In this document: one piece after another, positions 13,495 through 14,632 of the stretch
Layout of the letters: the number at the start of each line of letters is the position of its first letter
How positions within the stretch are numbered: position 1 is the first letter of the stretch
Source: Candidatus Methylomirabilota bacterium
GTDB taxonomy: Bacteria; Methylomirabilota; Methylomirabilia; Methylomirabilales; Methylomirabilaceae
Assembly: GCA_003105305.1 (NCBI GenBank)
Contig: PQAQ01000018.1
Location: forward strand, 1 to 14,632
DNA: 14,632 bases
Direction: 5' to 3'
The notes under the pieces: generated by a model
Databases searched by the model: none
Told to the model about the DNA's origin: nothing
The model's input: the letters and a program-made list of their open reading frames with translations, nothing else
Translations under genes and position numbers: made by a program

Positions 13495-14226
13495 ATGTAC
13501 GAACCGGCACCAGGGGAATGGCTCATTGAGATTTTGGGTGAAGAACTTGACGTAAAGGGGGTCGTCCAACTTGCGCCCTCCTACTTCGTGATGCTGGAAT
13601 CCAGAATCTACTTGTCCCCGTCGTTGTTTACCGGTCTTGAGGACACCCAAGCGGTTCGGCAGAGGGCCGATCAAACCGTGCAGACGCTCAATGGACTTGC
13701 AACCACAACGTGGGCGAATGCGGAACCGGTTCGTGCATCGGGGTTGTCGAGGTGTCAATGTGGCGGAGGGAGGCACCGGTTCCTGCAGGGGAACGTCTCG
13801 GCGCATTTTCGAATGCGGGGCAACCTCACGGTCGTCACGACTGGCTGTGAAACACCGGAGTCCATCAAGCCCTTGTCCCAGCGGGCTGCTGATATCGCAC
13901 AAATCAATCCTTCGGTGGCCAAGGTGCTTCGCATGATGGGGCGGCGGCCGCTCGACATGGCAACGCTATACAACGTAGTTGAGGCCATCCAAGGAGCATG
14001 CGACTCCCCCATTCACAAGCTGGGCTGGGCTTCGAAAACTCAACTCGCTAGGTTCAAACACTCGGCCAGCTCAGAGGCCTTGTTTGGGGATGACGCTCGC
14101 CACGGATTCCAAAGCTCCAAACCGCCCAAGAAACCCATGTCACAGAAGGAGGCCGTTGATCTCGTGCGGCATATCGTGGGTCAATGGCTCACGAATCTGT
14201 CCGAGGATTCCGGCCTCGATCTGTAA
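13495..14226 (+). CDS. Conserved hypothetical protein with GDDARHG motif
   Basis: A 243-residue soluble protein of unknown function. The ATG at 13495 is preceded by GAGAGG 11 bases upstream, a rather long spacing. The N-terminal half is beta-rich (VVQLAPSYFVMLESRIYLSP) and contains CQCGGGRHRF (87-96), which might be a metal site. The C-terminal half is better conserved in my memory of similar proteins: LYNVVEAIQ (158-166), GWASKTQLARFKHSASS (177-193), GDDARHG (198-204), PPKKPMSQKEA (210-220), then a final helix ending in QWLTNL. Similar proteins occur as uncharacterised genes in bacterial chromosomes and mobile elements. There is no signal peptide or membrane segment. It follows the small membrane protein in the same direction, but 175 bases separate them, so co-transcription is uncertain. 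Confidence 0.75.
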   Translation: MYEPAPGEWLIEILGEELDVKGVVQLAPSYFVMLESRIYLSPSLFTGLEDTQAVRQRADQTVQTLNGLATTTWANAEPVRASGLSRCQCGGGRHRFLQGNVSAHFRMRGNLTVVTTGCETPESIKPLSQRAADIAQINPSVAKVLRMMGRRPLDMATLYNVVEAIQGACDSPIHKLGWASKTQLARFKHSASSEALFGDDARHGFQSSKPPKKPMSQKEAVDLVRHIVGQWLTNLSEDSGLDL

Positions 14227-14408
14227 CAGCTGACGATCGTAACGCTCATTGATCGACAGCGGACCCGCTCCATCCTCGAATCAACAATGAAGTGCATCCT
14301 CGTCTTTGTCGGCCCGGGCGCTGCACCATTGAGCAAAGAGCGCTCGCACGCCATCGCCCTCTGCCTTGATCGTGCTCGTCCTTCTGAGCCTATCACCGTC
14401 CACAGGAC

Positions 14409-14436
14409 GTTCTGACCGGTGTGAATCCGGCAGAAC
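14409..14436. repeat. Near-perfect hairpin
   Basis: GTTCTG-A-CCGG (14409-14419) pairs with CCGGCAGAAC (14427-14436) around loop TGTGAAT, a 10-bp stem with one bulged A. There is no following T-run, so it is not a standard terminator. It directly abuts the GCTCCCC doublet. Confidence 0.65.
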
Positions 14437-14441
14437 TACGC

Positions 14442-14459
14442 GCTCCCCTCGTGCTCCCC
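14442..14459. repeat. GCTCCCC doublet, inverted match to the int upstream repeat
   Basis: GCTCCCC occurs at 14442-14448 and 14453-14459. On the other strand this reads GGGGAGC-ACGA-GGGGAGC, the same core and 11-bp period as GGGGAGC-ATGC-GGGGAGC at 5362-5379. It is a candidate second arm-type site for the integrase. Confidence 0.5.
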
Positions 14460-14583
14460 TCTCGCCTGTCGGCTCGCGAAGGGAGGGGTTCATACGTGAT
14501 CGGCATGCGTGAGCCTACATCGAAGTGAACATCTGAAAGTCGTGTGTTTCGAAGCTGATGGAATCGATCGAGACCGTACGTGT

Positions 14584-14602
14584 CCGGACACCGCCGGACA
14601 CC
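14584..14602. repeat. CCGGACACC direct doublet
   Basis: CCGGACACC occurs at 14584-14592 and 14594-14602, a 10-bp period; the first copy is also the right half of the palindrome GTGTCCGGACAC. Its purpose is unknown. Confidence 0.5.
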
Positions 14603-14632
14603 ATCTTGGGAATGGCATTCAAGAGGTCGTCG

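Larger units (their letters stand above)
14227..14632. other. Gene-poor right end with candidate recombination sites
   Basis: About 400 bases without a supported gene. It contains a long hairpin (14409-14436), a GCTCCCC doublet (14442-14459) and a GGACACC doublet (14586-14602), all within 200 bases. No tRNA or integrase gene is visible; the window ends before any right-hand neighbour. Confidence 0.5.

Noticed and set aside
13700..13860. Possible frameshift in the GDDARHG protein around the CQCGGGRH segment
   Set aside because: The alternative frame reads plausibly for about 25 codons but hits a stop, and the original frame continues with family-like sequence (RHRFLQG to LTVVTTG), so no shift is needed.
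1..14632. CRISPR array, insertion sequence or transposase
   Set aside because: No regularly spaced repeats with variable spacers, no cas gene, and no DDE or HUH transposase with terminal inverted repeats was seen.

Overview
The window (about 14.6 kb, high GC) looks like an accessory region of a high-GC bacterium. It joins the end of a type I restriction-modification locus to an integrated mobile element and then to poorly characterised cargo or chromosomal genes. The host cannot be fixed from sequence. GYF_2/DUF4339-type membrane proteins and DUF7227 proteins would fit Acidobacteriota, Planctomycetota, Myxococcota or Proteobacteria; I do not claim a phylum.

Region 1 (1-4052), defence and accessory module. 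A type I restriction endonuclease HsdR, cut at its 5' end by the window edge, is followed on the same strand by a helix-hairpin-helix DNA glycosylase that keeps an Ogg-type Lys/Asp pair. Converging on it is a Cys-rich DUF7227-family gene on the minus strand.

Region 2 (4077-9600), core of an integrated replicating element, mostly on the minus strand. In transcription order it has a 70-aa excisionase-like HTH protein, a 974-aa primase-polymerase/helicase that starts inside the end of the excisionase gene, about 1 kb of structure-rich DNA that I read as a candidate origin, and a tyrosine integrase. The integrase ends at a strong bidirectional terminator. This is the layout of a small integrative element or satellite: excision control, autonomous replication, integration. 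No capsid, relaxase or FtsK/TraB transfer gene is visible.

Region 3 (9600-12300). A secreted thermonuclease-like protein diverges from the excisionase gene and has lost both catalytic arginines. Its leader contains overlapping inverted repeats. Converging on it is a membrane-anchored protein with an N-terminal GYF_2/DUF4339-like domain, an FG-GAP-like calcium loop and a conserved C-terminal domain. Its middle section is unusually AT-rich.

Region 4 (12300-14632). A gene-poor stretch holds an orphan terminator and the 5' half of a tRNA gene broken at the anticodon loop. Next come a small membrane-anchored protein and a 243-aa conserved protein of unknown function. The tail has a long hairpin and a GGGGAGC doublet matching the tandem repeat in front of the integrase gene. 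These sites suggest recombination junctions, but I could not identify matching attL/attR core sequences.
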